A stretch of DNA of 64,000 nt, taken from assembly GCA_949130495.1 (NCBI GenBank), contig OX422207.1, positions 712,910,456 through 712,974,455 on the forward strand. The letters run 5' to 3'. Position 1 is the first letter of the stretch, and each line of letters opens with the position of its first letter. Made by a program: the position numbers and the translations under genes. Positions 1 through 11,778 of the stretch are shown piece by piece. Under the pieces are notes generated by a model. It was not told the DNA's origin and ran no database searches. It saw only the letters and a program-made list of their open reading frames with translations. This DNA is from Sambucus nigra (Eukaryota > Streptophyta > Magnoliopsida > Dipsacales > Adoxaceae).

Positions 1-3000
1 GAAAAAAAATAAACATAAGCCTAAAAACATGCCATCGAAGGGTGAAAACGTAAAACAGCCTTCAAACGGTTCTGTAAGAGTCACGAACACCTCGTACGGG
101 ACCAATGTGACTCGTAGGAACAGACGGCGTAGTCCCGGGGCTCCCGGTTTGAGTGTACGACGTAAATTTGCAAAAAAATAGCCTTAAGCATAAAAACATG
201 CCATCGAATGGTGAAAACGTAAAACAACCTTAAAACGGTCCCGTAAGAACCACGAACACCTCGAACGGGACCAATGTGACTCGTAAGAACAGACGGCGTA
301 GTCCCGAGGCTCCCGGTTGGAGTGTACGATGTAAATTTGCAAAAAAATAAACTTAAGCATAAAAATATGCCATTGTAGGGTGAAAACATAAAATAGCCTT
401 AAAACGGTTCCGTAAGAGTCACGAACACCTCGTACGGGACCAATGTGACTCGTAGGAACAGACGGCGTAGTCCCGGGGCTCCCGGTTGGAGTGTACGACG
501 TAAAGTTGCAAAAAATTAGCCTTAAGCATAAAAACATACCATCGAATGGTGAAAACGTAAAACAGCCTTAAAACGGTCCCGTAAGAGTCACGAACACCTC
601 GCACGGGACCAATGTGACTCGTAGGAACCGATCGCGTAGGCACGGGACTCCCGGTCTGAGTGTACGACGTAAATTTGCAAAAAATTAGCCTTGAGCATAA
701 AAACATACAATCGAATGATGAAAATGTAAAACAACCTTAAAACGGTCCCGTAAGAGCCACGAACACCTCGCACGGGACCAATGTGACTCGTAAGAACAGA
801 CGGCGTAGTCCCGAGGCTCCCGGTTGGAGTGTACGATGTAAATTTGAAAAAAAATAAACTTAAGCATAAAAACATGCCATCGAAGGGTGAAAACGTAAAA
901 CAGCCTTAAAACGGTTCTGTAAGAGTCACGAACACCTCGTACGGGACCAATGTGACTCGTAGGAACAGACGGCGTAGTCCCGGGGCTCCCAGTTTGAGTG
1001 TACGACGTAAATTTGCAAAAAAATAGCCTTAAGCATAAAAACATGCCATCGAATGGTGAAAACGTAAAACAGCCTTAAAACGGTCCCGTAAGAACCACGA
1101 ACACCTCGCACGGGACCAATGTGACTCGTAAGAACAGACGGCGTAGTCCCGAGGCTCCCGGTTGGAGTGTACGATGTAAATTTGCAAAAAATAAACTTAA
1201 GCATAAAAATATGTCATTGTAGGGTGAAAACATAAAATATCCTTAAAACGGTTCCGTAAGAGTCACGAACACCTCGTACGGGACCAATGTGACTCGTAGG
1301 AACAGACGGCGTAGTCCCGGGGCTCCCGGTTGGAGTGTACGACGTAAAGTTGCAAAAAATTAGCCTTAAGCATAAAAACATGCCATCGAATGGTGAAAAC
1401 GTAAAACAGCCTTAAAACGATCCCGTAAGAGTCACGAACACCTCGCACGGGACCAATGTGACTCGTAGGAACCGATCGCGTAGGCACGGGACTCCCGGTT
1501 TGAGTGTACGACGTAAATTTGCAAAAAATTAGCCTTGAGCATAAAAACATGCCATCGAATGGTGAAAATGTAAAACAGCCTTAAAACGATCCCGTAAGAG
1601 CCACGAACACCTCGCACGGGACCAATGCGACTCGTAAGAACCGATCGCGTAGGCACGGGACTCCCGGTTTGAGTGTAGGACGTAAAGTTGCAAAAAATTA
1701 GCCTTAAGCATAAAAACATGCCATCGAATGGTTAAAACGTGAAACAGCCTTAAAACAGTCCCGTAAGAGCCACGAACACCTGGCACGGGACCAATGTGAC
1801 TCGTAAGAACAGACGGCGTAGTCCCGAGGCTCCCGGTTGGAGTGTACGACGTAAATTTGGAAAAAAATAAACTTAAGCATAAAAACATGCCATCGAAGGG
1901 TGAAAACGTAAAACATCCTTAAAACGGTCCCGTAAGAGTCACGAACACCTCGAACGGGACCAATGTGACTCGTAAGAACAGACAGCGTACTCCCGAGGCT
2001 CCCGGTTGGAGTGTACGATGTAAATTTGCAAAAAAATAAACTTAAGCATAAAAACATGCCATCGAATGGTGAAAACGTAAAACAGCCTTAAAACGGTCCC
2101 GTAAGAGTCACGAACACCTCGCACGGGACCAATGTGACTCGTAGGAACCGATCGCGTAGGCACGGGACTCCCGGTTTGAGTGTACGACGTAAAGTTGCAA
2201 AAAACTAGCCTTAAGCATAAAAACATGCCATCGAATGGTGAAAACGTAAAACAGCCTTAAAACGGTCCCGTAAGAGCAACGAACACCTTGCACGGGACCA
2301 ATGTGACTCTTAAGAACAGACGGCGTAGTCCCGAGGCTCCCGGTTGGAGTGTACGACGTAAATTTGCAAGAAAATAAACTTAAGCATAAAAACAAGCAAT
2401 CGAAGGGTGAAAATGTAAAACAGCTTTAAAACGGTCCCGTAAGAGTCACGAACACCTCGCACGGGACCAATGTGACTCGTAGGAACAGACGGCATAGTCC
2501 CGGGGCTCCCGGTTGGAGTGTACGACGTAAACTTACAAAAAATTAGCCTTAAGCATAAAAACATGCCATCGAATGGTGAAAACGTAAAACAGCCTTAAAA
2601 CGGTCCCGTAAGAGTCACGAACACCTCGCACGGGACCAATGTGACTCGTAGGAACCGATCGCGTAGGCACGGGACTCCCGGTTTGAGTGTACGACGTAAA
2701 TTTGCAAAAACTTAGCCTTAAGCATAAAAACATGCCATCGAATGGTGAAAACGTAAAACAGCCTTAAAACGGTCCCATAAGAGCCACGAACACCTCGCAC
2801 GGGACCAATGTGACTCGTAAGAACAGACGGCGTAGTCCCGAGGCTCCCGGTTGGAGTGTACGACGTAAATTTGGAAAAAAATAAACATAAGCCTAAAAAC
2901 ATGCCATCGAAGGGTGAAAACGTAAAACAGCCTTAAAACGGTTTCGTAAGAGTCACGAACACCTCGTACGGGACCAATGTGACTCGTAGGAACAGACGGC

Positions 3001-5066
3001 GTAGTCCCGGGGCTCCCGGTTGGAGTGTACGACGTAAAGTTGCAAAAAATTAGCCTTAAGCATAAAAACATGCCATCGAATGGTGAAAACGTAAAACAGC
3101 CTTAAAACGGTCCCATAAGAGCCACGAACACCTCGCACGGGACCAATGTGACTCGTAAGAACAGACGGCGTAGTCCCGAGGTTCCCGGTTGGAGTGTACG
3201 ACGTAAATTTGCAAAAAAATAAACATAAGCCTAAAAACATGCCATCGAAGGGTGAAAACGTAAAACAGCCTTAAAACGGTTTCGTAAGAGTCACGAACAC
3301 CTCGTACGGGACCAATGTGACTCGTAGGAACAGACGGCGTAGTCCCGGGGCTCCCGGTTGGAGTGTACGACGTAAAGTTGCAAAAAATTAGCCTTAAGCA
3401 TAAAAACATGCCATCGAATGGTGAAAACGTAAAACAGCCTTAAAACGGTCCCGTAAGAGTCACGAACACCTCGCACGGGACCAATGTGACTCGTAGGAAC
3501 CGATCGCGTAGGCACGGAACTCCCGGTTTGAGTGTACGACGTAAATTTGCAAAAAATTAGCCTTGAGCATAAAAACATGGCATCGAATGGTGAAAACGTA
3601 AAACAGCCTTAAAACGGTCCCGTAAGAGCCACGAACACCTTGCACGGGACCAATGTGACTCGTAAGAACAGACGGCGTAGTCCCGAGGCTCCCGGTTGGA
3701 GTGTACGACGTAAATTTTCAAAAAAATAAACTTAAGCATAAAAACATGCCATCGAAGGGTGAAAACGTAAAACAGCCTTAAAATGGTTCCGTAAGAGTCA
3801 CGAACACCTCGAACGGTACCAATGTGACTCGTAGGAACCGATCGCGTAGGCACGAAACTCCCGGTTTGAGTGTACGACGTAAATTTGCAAAAAATGAGCC
3901 TTGAGCATAAAAACATGCCATCGAATGGTGAAAACGTAAAACAGCCTTAAAACGGTCCCGTAAGAGCCACGAACACCTCGCACGGGACCAATGTGACTCG
4001 TAAGAACAGACGGCGTAGTCCCGAGGCTCCCGGTTGGAGTGTACGACGTAAATTTGGAAAAAAATAAACTTAAGCATAAAAACATGCCATCGAATGGTGA
4101 AAACGTAAAACAGCCTTAAAACGGTGCCGTAAGAGTCACGAACACCTCGCACGGGACCAATGTGACTCGTAGGAACAGACGGCGTAGTCCCGAGGCTCCC
4201 GGTTGGAGTGTAAGACGTAAATTTGCAAAAAAATAAACATAAGCCTAAAAACATGCCATCGAAGGGTGAAAACGTAAAACAGCCTTAAAACGGTTTCGTA
4301 AGAGTCACGAACACCTCGTACGGGACCAATGTGACTCGTAGGAATAGACGGCGTAGTCCCGGGGCTCCCGGTTGGAGTGTACGACGTAAAGTTGCCAAAA
4401 ATTAGCCTTAAGCATAAAAACATGCCATCGAATGGTGAAAACGTAAAACAGCCTTAAAACGGTCCCGTAAGAGTCACGAACACCTCGCACGGGACCAATG
4501 TGACTCGTAGGAACCGATCGCGTAGGCACGGGACTCCCAGTTTGAGTGTACGACGTAAATTTGCAAAAAATTAGCCTTGAGCATAAAAACATGCCATCGA
4601 ATGGTGAAAACGTAAAACAGCCTTAAAACGGTCCCGTAAGAGCCACGAACACCTCGCACGGGACCAATGTGACTCGTATGAACCGATCGCGTAGGCACGG
4701 GACTCGAGATTGGAGTGTACGACGTAAAGTTGCAAAAAATTAGCCTTAAGCATAAAAACATGCCTTCAAATGCTGAAAACGTAAAATAGCCTTATAACGG
4801 TAGGAGCCACGGACACCTCGCACGGGACCAGTGTGACTCGTAAGAACAGATGGCGTAGTCCCGCGGCTCCCGGTTGGAGTGTACGACGTAAATTTGCAAA
4901 AAAATAAACTTAAGCTTAAAAACATGCCATCGAAGGGTGAAAACGTAAAACAGCCTTAAAACGGTTACGTAAGAGTCACGAACACCTCGTACGGGACCAA
5001 TGTGACTCGTAGGAACAGACGGCGTAGTCCCGGGGCTCCCGGTTGGAGTGTACGACGTAAACTTGT
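1..5066. repeat. 169-bp satellite array, block I
   Basis: About 30 head-to-tail monomers with a period of 169 bp (occasionally 168 or 170), mostly well over 85% alike by eye. Landmarks in each monomer are GAAAACGTAAAACAGCC, CACGGGACCAATGTGACTCG, GAGTGTACGACGTAAA and an A-rich linker ending AAGCATAAAAACATGCC. Three types differ in the segment after GACTCGTA: A1 (GTCCCGAGGCTCC), A2 (GTCCCGGGGCTCC) and B (CGATCGCGTAGGCAC). A1 tends to precede A2, and A2 to precede B. The length is in the range usual for plant centromeric satellites, but centromere function is inference. The array starts before the window. Periodic minus-strand frames of 95-119 codons arise because the monomer lacks stops in some frames; they are not genes. 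Confidence 0.97.
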
Positions 5067-6060
5067 GAAAATACCGATTAGGGCGAGGCACTTGTCGGTC
5101 GTCCCTTCTTTACGAAAATACCGAGCTTTATCCTTTTTTCGAAAACAAAAGTTTCTCGTCAACCTAAAAACGGAGGAGTTCCCTCACTCCAACCGGTATG
5201 CATATATATATATTGCATATATATAACTGTATATATATACTGCATATACTAGTATATATACGAGTATATATACATTATCTATATGCACATATATATACCA
5301 GTATATATACTGTATATATAGTATATATATGCAGTATAATACACAGTATATTACTGCATATATATACTATATATACAGTATATATACTGGTATATATATG
5401 CATATATATGCATGTATATAACTGCATATATATGCATATATATACCAGTGTATATATGCATATATATAACTGTATATATATACATATATATGCAGTATAT
5501 ATATGCACATATATACAGTATATATATGCATATATATGCAGTTATATACACATATATATATGCATATATATACAGTATATATATATGCATATATATGCAG
5601 TTATATACATGTGTATATAACTGCATATATATGCAGTATATATATGCATATATATAACTGCATATATATGCATATATATGCAGTATATATATGCATATAT
5701 ATGCAGTATATATACATGCATATAGATGCATATATATGCAGTATATATATGCATATATATACTGTTATATATGCATATATATGCAGTATATATATGCATA
5801 TATATGCAGTTATATACCAGTGTATATACTGCATATATATACTGTTATATATGCATATATATGCAGTATATATATGCATATATATGCAGTATATATACTA
5901 GTATATATATGCAGTATATATACATTATATATGCATGTATATAACTACATATATATGCATATATAACTGTATATATATGCATATATACCAGTATATATAT
6001 GCATATATAGTACTTATTACGATTGGTTTGCACTTGAAACAAACATATATTTTAGCACAC
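5067..6060. other. non-satellite insertion splitting the satellite array
   Basis: Satellite homology stops after GTACGACGTAAACTTG and resumes at a GTCATCGAAGGG motif, so about 30 bp of monomer is missing across the break. The 130 bp at 5067-5196 and about 50 bp at 6010-6060 are single-copy in this window and match nothing I recognise. Between them lies the AT-rich tract described separately. I see no clear target duplication or terminal inverted repeats, so the origin (insertion or replacement) is open. Confidence 0.7.
5197..6009. repeat. AT-rich palindromic minisatellite (TATATATGCA/ATATATACTG family)
   Basis: About 810 bp made almost only of alternating pyrimidine-purine words such as ATATATGCATATATATGCAG, TATATAACTG and ATACCAGTATAT. 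Most words are self-complementary, so the tract has dyad symmetry at many scales and both strands read alike. It gives tyrosine/isoleucine-rich frames on both strands, which reflect the absence of stop codons in the repeat and are not proteins. Local cruciform formation and replication slippage are plausible; that is inference. Confidence 0.95.
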
Positions 6061-9000
6061 GTCATCGAAGGGTTAAAACGTAAAACAAACCCAAAACGGT
6101 CCGTAAGAGTCACGAAAACCTCGCACTGGACCAATGTGACTCGTAGGAACCGATCGCGTAGGCACGGGACCCCCGGTTTGAGTGTATGACGTAAAGTTGC
6201 AAAAAATTAGCCTTAAGCATAAAAATAAGCCATCGAATGGTGAAAACGTAAAACAGCCTTAAAACGGTCCCGTAAGAGCCACGAACACCTCGTACGGGAC
6301 CAATGTGACTCGTAAGAACAGGCGGCGTAGTCCCGTGGCTACCGGTTGGAGTGTACGACGTAAAGTTGCAAAAAATTAGCCTTAAGCATAAAAACATGCC
6401 ATCAAATGGTGAAAACGTAAAACAGCCTTATAACGGTCCCGTAAGAGCCACGGACACCTCGCACGGGACCAGTGTGACTCGTAAGAACAGATGGCGTAGT
6501 CCCGAGGCTCCCGGTTGGAGTGTACGACGTAAATTTGCAAAAAAATAAAATTAAGCATAAAAACATGCCATCGAAGGGTGAAAACGTAAAACAGCCTTAA
6601 AACGGTCCCGTAAGAGTCACGAACACCTCACACGGAACCAATGTGACTCGTAGGAACCGATCGCGTAGGCACGGGACTCACGGTTTGAGTGTACGACGTA
6701 AAGTTGCAAAAAATTAGCCTTAAGCATAAAAACATGCCATCAAATGGTGAAAACGTAAAACAGCCTTAAAACGGTCACGTAAGAGCCACGAACACCTCGC
6801 ACGGGACCAATGTGACTCGTAAGAACAGACGACGTAGTCCCGAGGCTCCCGGTTGGAGTGTACGACGAAAATTTGAAAAAAAATATACTTAAGCATAAAA
6901 ACTTGCCATCGAAGGGTGAAAACGTAAAACGGCCTTAAAACGGTTCCGTAAGAGTCACGAACACCTCGTACGGGACCAATGTGACTCGTAGGAACAGACG
7001 GCGTAGTCCCGGGGATCCCGGTTGGAGTGTACGACGTAAAGTTGTAAAAAATTAGCCTTAAGCATAAAAACATGCCATCGAATGGTGAAAACGTAAAACA
7101 GCCTTAAAACGGTCCCGTAAGAGTCACGAACACCTCGCACGGGACCAATGTGACTCGTAGGAACCGATCGCGTAGGCAAGGGACTCCCGGTTTGAGTGTA
7201 CGACGTAAAGTTGCAAAAAATTAGCCTTAAGCATAAAAACATGCCATCGAATGGTGAAAACGTAAAACAGCCTTAAAACGGTCCCGTAAGAGTCACGAAC
7301 ACCTCGCACGGGACCAATGTGACTCGTAAGAACAGACGGCGTAGTCCCGAGGCTCCTGGTTGGACTGTACGATGTAAATTTGCAAAAAAATAAACTTAAG
7401 CATAAAAACATGCCATCGAAGGGTGAAAACGTAAAACAGCCTTAAAACGGTTCCGTAAGAGTCACGAACACCTCGCACGGGACCAATGTGACTCGTAGGA
7501 ACAGACGGCGTAGTCCCGGGGCTCCCGGTTGGAGTGTACGACGTAAAGTTGCAAAAAATTAGCCTTAAGCATAAAAACATGCCATCGAATGGTGAAAACG
7601 TAAAATAGCCTTAAAACGGTCCCGTAAGAGTCACGAACATCTCGCACGGGATCAATGTGACTCGTAGGAACCGATCGCGTAGGCACGGGACTCCCGGTTG
7701 GAGTGTACGACGTAAAGTTGCAAAAAATTAGCCTTAAGCATAAAAGCATGCCATCAAATGGTGAAAACGTAAAACAACCTTACAACGGTCCCGTAAGAGC
7801 CACGAACACCTCGCACGAAACCAATGTGACTCGTAAGAACAGACGGCGTAGTCCCGAGGCTCCCGGTTGGAGTGTACGATGTAAATTTGCAAAAAAATAA
7901 ACTTAAGCATAAAAACATGCCATCGAAGGGTGAAAACGTAAAACATCCTTAAAACGTTTCCGTAAGAGTCACGAACACCTCGTACGGGACCAATGTGACT
8001 CGTAGGAACAGACGGCGTAGTCCCGGGGCTCCCGGTTGGAGTGTACGACGTAAAGTTGCAAAAAATTAGCCTTAAGCATAAAAACATGCCATCGAATGGT
8101 GAAAACGTAAAACAGCCTTAAAACGGTCCCGTAAGAGTCACGAACACCTCGCACGGGACCAATGTGACTCGTAGGAACCGATCGCGTAGGCACGGGACTC
8201 CCGGTTTGAGTGTACGACATAAATTTGCAAAAAATTAGCCTTAAGCATAAAAACATGCCATCGAATGGTGAAAACATAAAACAGCCTTAAAGCGGTCCCG
8301 TAAGAGTCATGAACACCTCGCACGGGACCAATGTGACTCGTAGGAACTGATCGCGTAGGCACGGGACTCCCGGTTTGAGTGTACGACGTAAAGTTGAAAA
8401 AAATTAGCCTTAAGCATAAAAACATGCCATCAAATGGTGAAAACGTAAAACAGCCTTATAACGGTCCCGTAAGAGCCACGAACACCTCGCACGGGACCAG
8501 TATGACTCGTAAGAACAGATGGCGTAGTCCCGAGGCTCCCGGTTGGAGTGTACGACGTAAATTTGCAAAAAAATAAACTTAAGCATAAAAACATGCCATC
8601 GAAGGGTGAAAACGTAAAACAGCCTTAAAACGGTTCCGTAAGAGTCACGAACACCTCGCACGGGACCAATGTGACTCGTAGGAACAGACGGCGTAATCCC
8701 GGGGCTCCCGGTTGGAGTGTACGACGTAAAGTTACAAAAAATTAGCCTTAAGCATAAAAACATGCCATCGAATGGTGAAAACGTAAAACAGCCTTAAAAC
8801 GGTCCCGTAAGAGTCACGAACACCTCGGACGGGACCAATGTGACTCGTAGGAACCGATCGCGTAGGCACGGGACTCCCGGTTTGAGTGTACGACGTAAAG
8901 TTGCAAAAAATTAGCCTTAAGCATAAAAACATGCCATCGAATGGTGAAAACGTAAAACATCCTTAAAACGGTCCCGTAAGAGTCACGAACACCTCGCACG

Positions 9001-9613
9001 GGACCAATGTGACTCGTAGGAACCGATCGCGTAGGCACGGGACTCCCGGTTTGAGTGTACGACGTAAAGTTGCAAAAAACTAGCCTTAAGCATAAAAACA
9101 TGCCATCGAATGGTGAAAACGTAAAACAGCCTTAAAACGGTCCCGTAAGAGCCACGAACACCTCGCACGAGACCAATGTGACTCGTAGGAACAGACGGCA
9201 TAGTCCCGGGGCTCCCGGTTGGAGTGTACGACGTAAACTTGCAAAAAATTAGCCTTAAGCATAAAAACATGCCATCGAATGGTGAAAACGTAAAACAGCC
9301 TTAAAACAGTCCCGTAAGAGTCACGAACACCTCGCACGGGATCAATGTGAGTCGTAGGAACCGATCGCGTAGGCACGGGACTCCCGGTTTGAGTGTACGA
9401 CGTAAATTTTCAAAAAATTAGCCTTGAGCATAAAAAGATGCCATTGAATGGTGAAAACGTAAAACAGCCTTAAAACGGTCCCGTAAGAGCCACGAACACC
9501 TCGCACGGGACCAATGTGACTCGTAAGAACAGACGGCGTAGTCCCGAGGCTCCCGGTTGGGGTGTACGACGTAAATTTGCAAAAAAATAAGCTTAAGCAT
9601 AAAAACATACCAT
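6061..9613. repeat. 169-bp satellite array, block II
   Basis: About 21 further monomers of the same satellite in the same orientation. The A1-A2-B order is clearest here: diagnostic segments near 6825, 6994, 7166, 7330, 7500, 7670, 7838, 8007 and 8176 read A1-A2-B three times in succession, followed by a duplicated B (8346) and another A1-A2-B-B run (8513-9021). A linked marker supports this: A2 monomers open with CATCGAAGGG, while A1 and B mostly open with CATCGAATGG. The array ends abruptly inside a monomer at CATACCAT, where transposon-derived sequence begins. Confidence 0.97.
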
Positions 9614-9898
9614 GTTGCTGAAATTTGTATTAAACTTTAATTTTAATTAGTAGTTGTTAAAAAATGTTGATTTGTTACGTAGGAACTAATAATGAGTGAA
9701 TATTAATCACAAGTTTTTAAGGGTTAAAAATTGCAAAACAAGTAAAACTAACTTTTTTGTTTTGTTTCTTATATTTTTTTGCAGGATAACATTTTAGGGG
9801 TATATTTTATTCGCGTGAAACACATGAACGAAACAATGGTTTGCGACAGGTAAATTGTTTATTTTTGTTGTTGACATGCGAGATTGTTTTTTTTTACT

Positions 9899-10236
9899 GG
9901 CCGTGCGGGCTTTTGTGTTGATTAAACAGGTTCGTTTTCATGTATAAACCAAGGAGACTCTGTCGAATTTTTTTATTAATTGTAATGAATTGTTGATTTG
10001 GGAGATTTTTCAATTTTTTTATGGCCGTGCGGGCCTTTGTGTTCATTTAACAGGTTGGTTTTCATGTATAAACAAAGGAGACTCTGCCGAATTTTTTTAA
10101 AAATTGTAATGAATTGTTGATTTGGGAGATTTTTCAATTTTTTTATGGTCGTGCGGGCCTTTGTGTTCATTAAACAGGTTGGTTTTCATGTATAAACAAA
10201 GGAGACTCTGCCGAATTTTTTTAAAATTTGTAAAAA
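9899..10236. repeat. 124-bp tandem repeat, about 2.7 copies
   Basis: Units start at 9899, 10023 and 10147 with GG(C/T)CGTGCGGGC and share CATGTATAAAC, AAGGAGACTCTG and TTGATTTGGGAGATTTTTC. The period is exactly 124 bp and copies differ by only a few substitutions. It lies in the body of the presumed CACTA fragment. Confidence 0.93.
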
Positions 10237-10672
10237 GTTGGTGGTACGATTAACTAATATATTTGGATATTTTATTTTACTATAATATTATTTTGATAAA
10301 ATGATTACTTATTGATTGCAGGTTGTGCACAAGAAGTTGAAGAGACGGGATTTTAAGTGTCTACTATATGCGACACTAAGAGAAGTTTTTGAAGCGTGAC
10401 AACCATATTTATCATCTTAATTTAGGAAGATATTTTATTGACAGTTGTATATCTTATCAATTAGTATGATTTTGTACTCATTTAAATATTTCGACTTGAA
10501 TGTTGTTTAATGGAAGAAATTGTTATTAGATACGTGCTTCAATGAATGTGGTCGATATATTGTGTTTTTGATCGGATGATTTGATTTATAATGCATATTA
10601 GACATCAATTATTATTGCAACATAAAACATATAATAATATAACTATTTATGATAATTTTTTATTTATTAATT

Positions 10673-11088
10673 GGGACGGTTCTAAACCGTCCCTAATACT
10701 TATTTGTATTAATTGAGAATACCTTTTGGGACGGTTTTTACCGTCCCTAATACTCATTTTTGCATCAACTGGAATTACCTTTAGGGACGGTTTTTACCGT
10801 CCCTAATTGGGTTGCCAGAATCTCAGTAGTATTAGGGACGGTTTATCCGTCCCTAATACTATTGGCGGGAGCGGGGATTTTTTCGCGGGAACACTATTTG
10901 GGACGGTAAAAACCGTCCCTAATGTCAAATGCAGAGTGTTTATGAATTAAAATTTAGGACGGTAAAATCCGTCCCTAAAATATTTAGGACGCCTAGTATA
11001 AGGGACGGATTTTTGCCGTTGCAAAAACCGTCCCTAATACTCTTTAGGGACAGTTTTTGTACTTTTAGGGACGGTTTTTTACCGTCCT
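10673..11088. repeat. CACTA subterminal hairpin battery
   Basis: Eight short inverted repeats of the form GGGACGG-spacer-CCGTCCC at about 10673-10693, 10728-10747, 10784-10803, 10835-10853, 10900-10919, 10956-10975, 11002-11034 and 11068-11088. Several are near-perfect 20-mers with a T-rich or A-rich loop. In En/Spm-type elements such subterminal repeats are transposase-binding sites; here that role is inferred from family knowledge. Confidence 0.88.
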
Positions 11089-11092
11089 AAAT

Positions 11093-11111
11093 ACTCATTT
11101 TTCTTGTAGTG
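11093..11111 (-). repeat. CACTA terminal inverted repeat
   Basis: Read on the minus strand the sequence is CACTACAAGAAAAATGAGT, the standard CACTA tip. It fixes the element boundary at 11111. Confidence 0.85.
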
Positions 11112-11778
11112 ATGTGAAGCACATTATTACCAATTCTTACCTGAATGAACGAACTATTCTTTCAGCACGCAATGATGATGTAAATGCAATTAATATGTCT
11201 GCCCTCGCTATTTTTCCATGTGAATCTGTGACATACTACGCAGTAGATAAATTATGTCCGGATGAAAGTAATCCGAGCATAACTAACCAATATCCAAATG
11301 AGTTCTTCAATGATTTGAACCCTTCTGGTCTACCTCTGTTTAAGTTGAAATTAAAAGTGGGATATCACATCATGTTACTATGATATATAGTGCCAAAAGA
11401 TGGCCTTTACAATGGCACGTGGTTGATTGTTACCAAGTTATCTGGACATGTAATTGAGGCCACAATACTGACTGACAATAAGTTTGGCATTACTGTCTTC
11501 ATTCCTAGAATCTCTTTAACTCCCTCCTTTAATTAATACCTATCAAGATGACTCGCCGATAATTTTTAATAAAATTGTCCTACACAATGACAATGAACAA
11601 ATCTCAAACCCAATCAGTAAAGTTTATTAGTATTGACTTGTGCAGCCCCATGTTTAGTCGTGGTCAGTTGTATGTTGTATTATCACGTTGCACAAGTGAG
11701 TACCATATTTATATCCTTCTACCCTTTTTGGAGGAGAGTTCAACAACAAATATTGTATATCCAACGGTTCTCTTATAG
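11112..11778 (+). pseudogene. Helitron Pif1-like helicase, C-terminal relic
   Basis: Helitron RepHel proteins carry a 5'-to-3' Pif1-family helicase used in rolling-circle transposition. The frame at 11114-11383 shows the conserved blocks NERTILSARNDDVNAIN, YPNEFFNDLNPSGLP and FKLKLKVG, typical of plant Helitron helicases. After a stop at 11381 the same frame continues with [20 protein letters not shown] and FIPRISLTP to about 11536. A frameshift then moves to the frame at 11575, with [10 protein letters not shown] and [14 protein letters not shown] matching the final helicase motifs. The N-terminal Rep domain and helicase motifs I-III are absent, cut off by the CACTA end. It is broken by stops and a frameshift and cannot encode an enzyme. 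Confidence 0.88.

Larger units (their letters stand above)
9614..11111 (+). mobile_element. CACTA (En/Spm-type) transposon, terminal fragment
   Basis: The segment ends in ACTCATTTTTCTTGTAGTG. Its reverse complement starts CACTACAAGAAAAATGAGT, the typical plant CACTA terminal inverted repeat. The preceding 440 bp hold the expected subterminal array of short inverted repeats. No partner terminus is present in the window and the left side abuts the satellite, so this is one end of a truncated or rearranged element. The part before 10660 has no recognisable transposase; its assignment to the same element rests only on position. The next base starts a Helitron helicase relic, so the element may have inserted into a Helitron; the three bases after the end are ATG, but the other target copy is not visible. 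Confidence 0.8.

Noticed and set aside
5198..6189. Tyr/Ile-rich frames on both strands of the AT tract
   Set aside because: The tract is self-complementary and lacks stop codons by composition; the predicted proteins mirror each other on the two strands.
81..9608. Dozens of minus-strand reading frames of 60-158 codons with similar sequence (MFLCLRLIF-type)
   Set aside because: They repeat every 169 bp with the satellite, change frame between monomers because 169 is not a multiple of 3, and have no conserved start context. They are products of repeat structure, not a protein family.
1..9613. CRISPR array
   Set aside because: Repeats are 169 bp and continuous, with no short repeats separated by unique spacers and no cas genes; other evidence is plant.
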